From: Dryocosmus kuriphilus
Taxonomy: Eukaryota; Arthropoda; Insecta; Hymenoptera; Cynipidae
Direction of reading: 5' to 3'
Length of the DNA: 64,000 nt
Assembly: GCA_038277395.1 (NCBI GenBank)
Contig: CM076190.1
Span: forward strand, 247,051,256 to 247,115,255
Shown piece by piece: positions 63,607 through 64,000 of the stretch. A program made the translations under genes and the position numbers. A model generated the notes under the pieces. The model had not been told where the DNA came from. It did no database searches and worked only from the letters and a program-made list of their open reading frames with translations. Each line of letters begins with the position of its first letter. Positions within the stretch are counted from its first letter, which is position 1.

Positions 63607-64000
63607 ATGTCTTCACATGAGGAGAATTTTCATAAGCAAAAAAATATTTTACATCAAATTGCTAAAGCTAGTGAAACAATTCGACGAAAACATAGGCTAA
63701 TGAAGTTGGGCAAGGAGACGGTTGAACAGGCATTGAGTGATACTTTCAAACCTATTGTTAATCCACTTGAAAAAATTGTGGGTGGTCTTGCGAAAAGAAA
63801 AAGAAAAAAAGTTGAACAAATTAAAAAAGATGAATTAAAGAGTGAAGAAAATATTGCTGATGAGGATGATGATGATGAGTTGTCATTTGAATCTGTTTAT
63901 GATGAAGAAGGAAATGAGGGAGAAGATTCCAGTAATTTAGAGTTGTCAGCTCACAGTACAGCGAAAAATAATTCAAACGAGTCTTCCACTTTATGGGGTG
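63607..64000 (+). CDS. Start of an unknown protein, cut by the window end
   Basis: Open from ATG 63607 for 131 codons to the edge. It begins MSSHEENFHKQKNILHQIAK, continues with a helical basic region (RRKHRLMKLGK, then FKPIVNPLEKIVGG), a KRKRKK nuclear-signal-like cluster (about residues 65-70) and an acidic DEDDDDE stretch. The FKPIVNPLEK-type segment recalls uncharacterised multicopy proteins of insect genomes, some probably encoded by large mobile elements, but I cannot name the family. An ACATGTC start context and AT-rich leader precede it. It begins 233 bp outside the end of the 16-kb inverted repeat. Confidence 0.55.
   Translation, partial: MSSHEENFHKQKNILHQIAKASETIRRKHRLMKLGKETVEQALSDTFKPIVNPLEKIVGGLAKRKRKKVEQIKKDELKSEENIADEDDDDELSFESVYDEEGNEGEDSSNLELSAHSTAKNNSNESSTLWG

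Overview
This is eukaryotic DNA, most probably from an insect and perhaps a hymenopteran (parasitoid or gall wasp); that placement is an inference. The support is a spliced host gene with GT/AG introns, very AT-rich DNA, satellites, and an insect-type set of transposons (Transib, mariner-like elements, non-LTR retrotransposons with their 3' parts). Nothing looks prokaryotic: there are no operons, Shine-Dalgarno sites or CRISPR arrays. Most long open frames are by-products of repeats and are not genes.

Layout. 1-2082: right-hand part of a mariner-like (D..41..D) element, made of a broken transposase, a hairpin module, a 246-bp tandem repeat and a terminal repeat next to TA. 3206-12079 (minus): a five-exon coiled-coil gene that I recognise as TEX9. 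Its second coding intron is filled by a 7-kb array with 9-bp periodicity (GAATTC-rich), and its upstream region or 5'UTR intron by a 465-bp-type satellite (12.1-19.3 kb). The satellite is split by an internally deleted non-LTR element with 13-bp target-site duplications. A CCAAT/NRF1-type promoter-like patch lies at 19.62 kb. 20.4-24.97 kb: inverted AT-rich arms ending in ATT/AAT microsatellites around an internally deleted non-LTR element that keeps a zinc knuckle and a restriction-like endonuclease domain, then a second 3' fragment of the other non-LTR family. 25-26.4 kb: small tandem repeats. 26.8-30.7 kb: a TIR-bounded element (CACGGAG..) that may carry captured exons. 30.8-31.5 kb: foldback elements. 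31663-35537: a Transib transposon whose termini are heptamer-22/23 bp-nonamer signals like V(D)J recombination signals, with about 0.6-kb inverted repeats and a twice-frameshifted RAG1-like transposase.

35.6-39.7 kb: a two-exon BED-finger gene fragment (+) converging on a multi-exon gene (minus) that resembles the C-terminal part of SAMD3-like proteins and has a repeated CCAAT/GC-box promoter. 40.0-44.25 kb: two divergently transcribed genes of unknown family, each with TATA-type promoter features; the plus-strand one is spliced, interrupted by a CCHC-knuckle retroelement fragment, and ends in a perfect 27-bp inverted repeat. 45.0-47.4 kb: a GC-rich patch with a 96-bp CT repeat, then AT-rich long tandem repeats.

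47383-63374: one 16-kb inverted-repeat structure. Each arm has an outer unique segment and a tandem array of about 178-bp satellite units; in the middle lies a mariner-like transposase gene with two phase-consistent introns, one of them carrying a 909-bp foldback element. The right arm is broken by 2.5 kb of nearly pure poly-C, probably an assembly artefact. 63607-64000: start of an open reading frame that runs off the window.

The window is therefore mostly mobile and satellite DNA. TEX9 is the only confidently recognised cellular gene. All coordinates of spliced genes come from reading splice sites and phase by eye.
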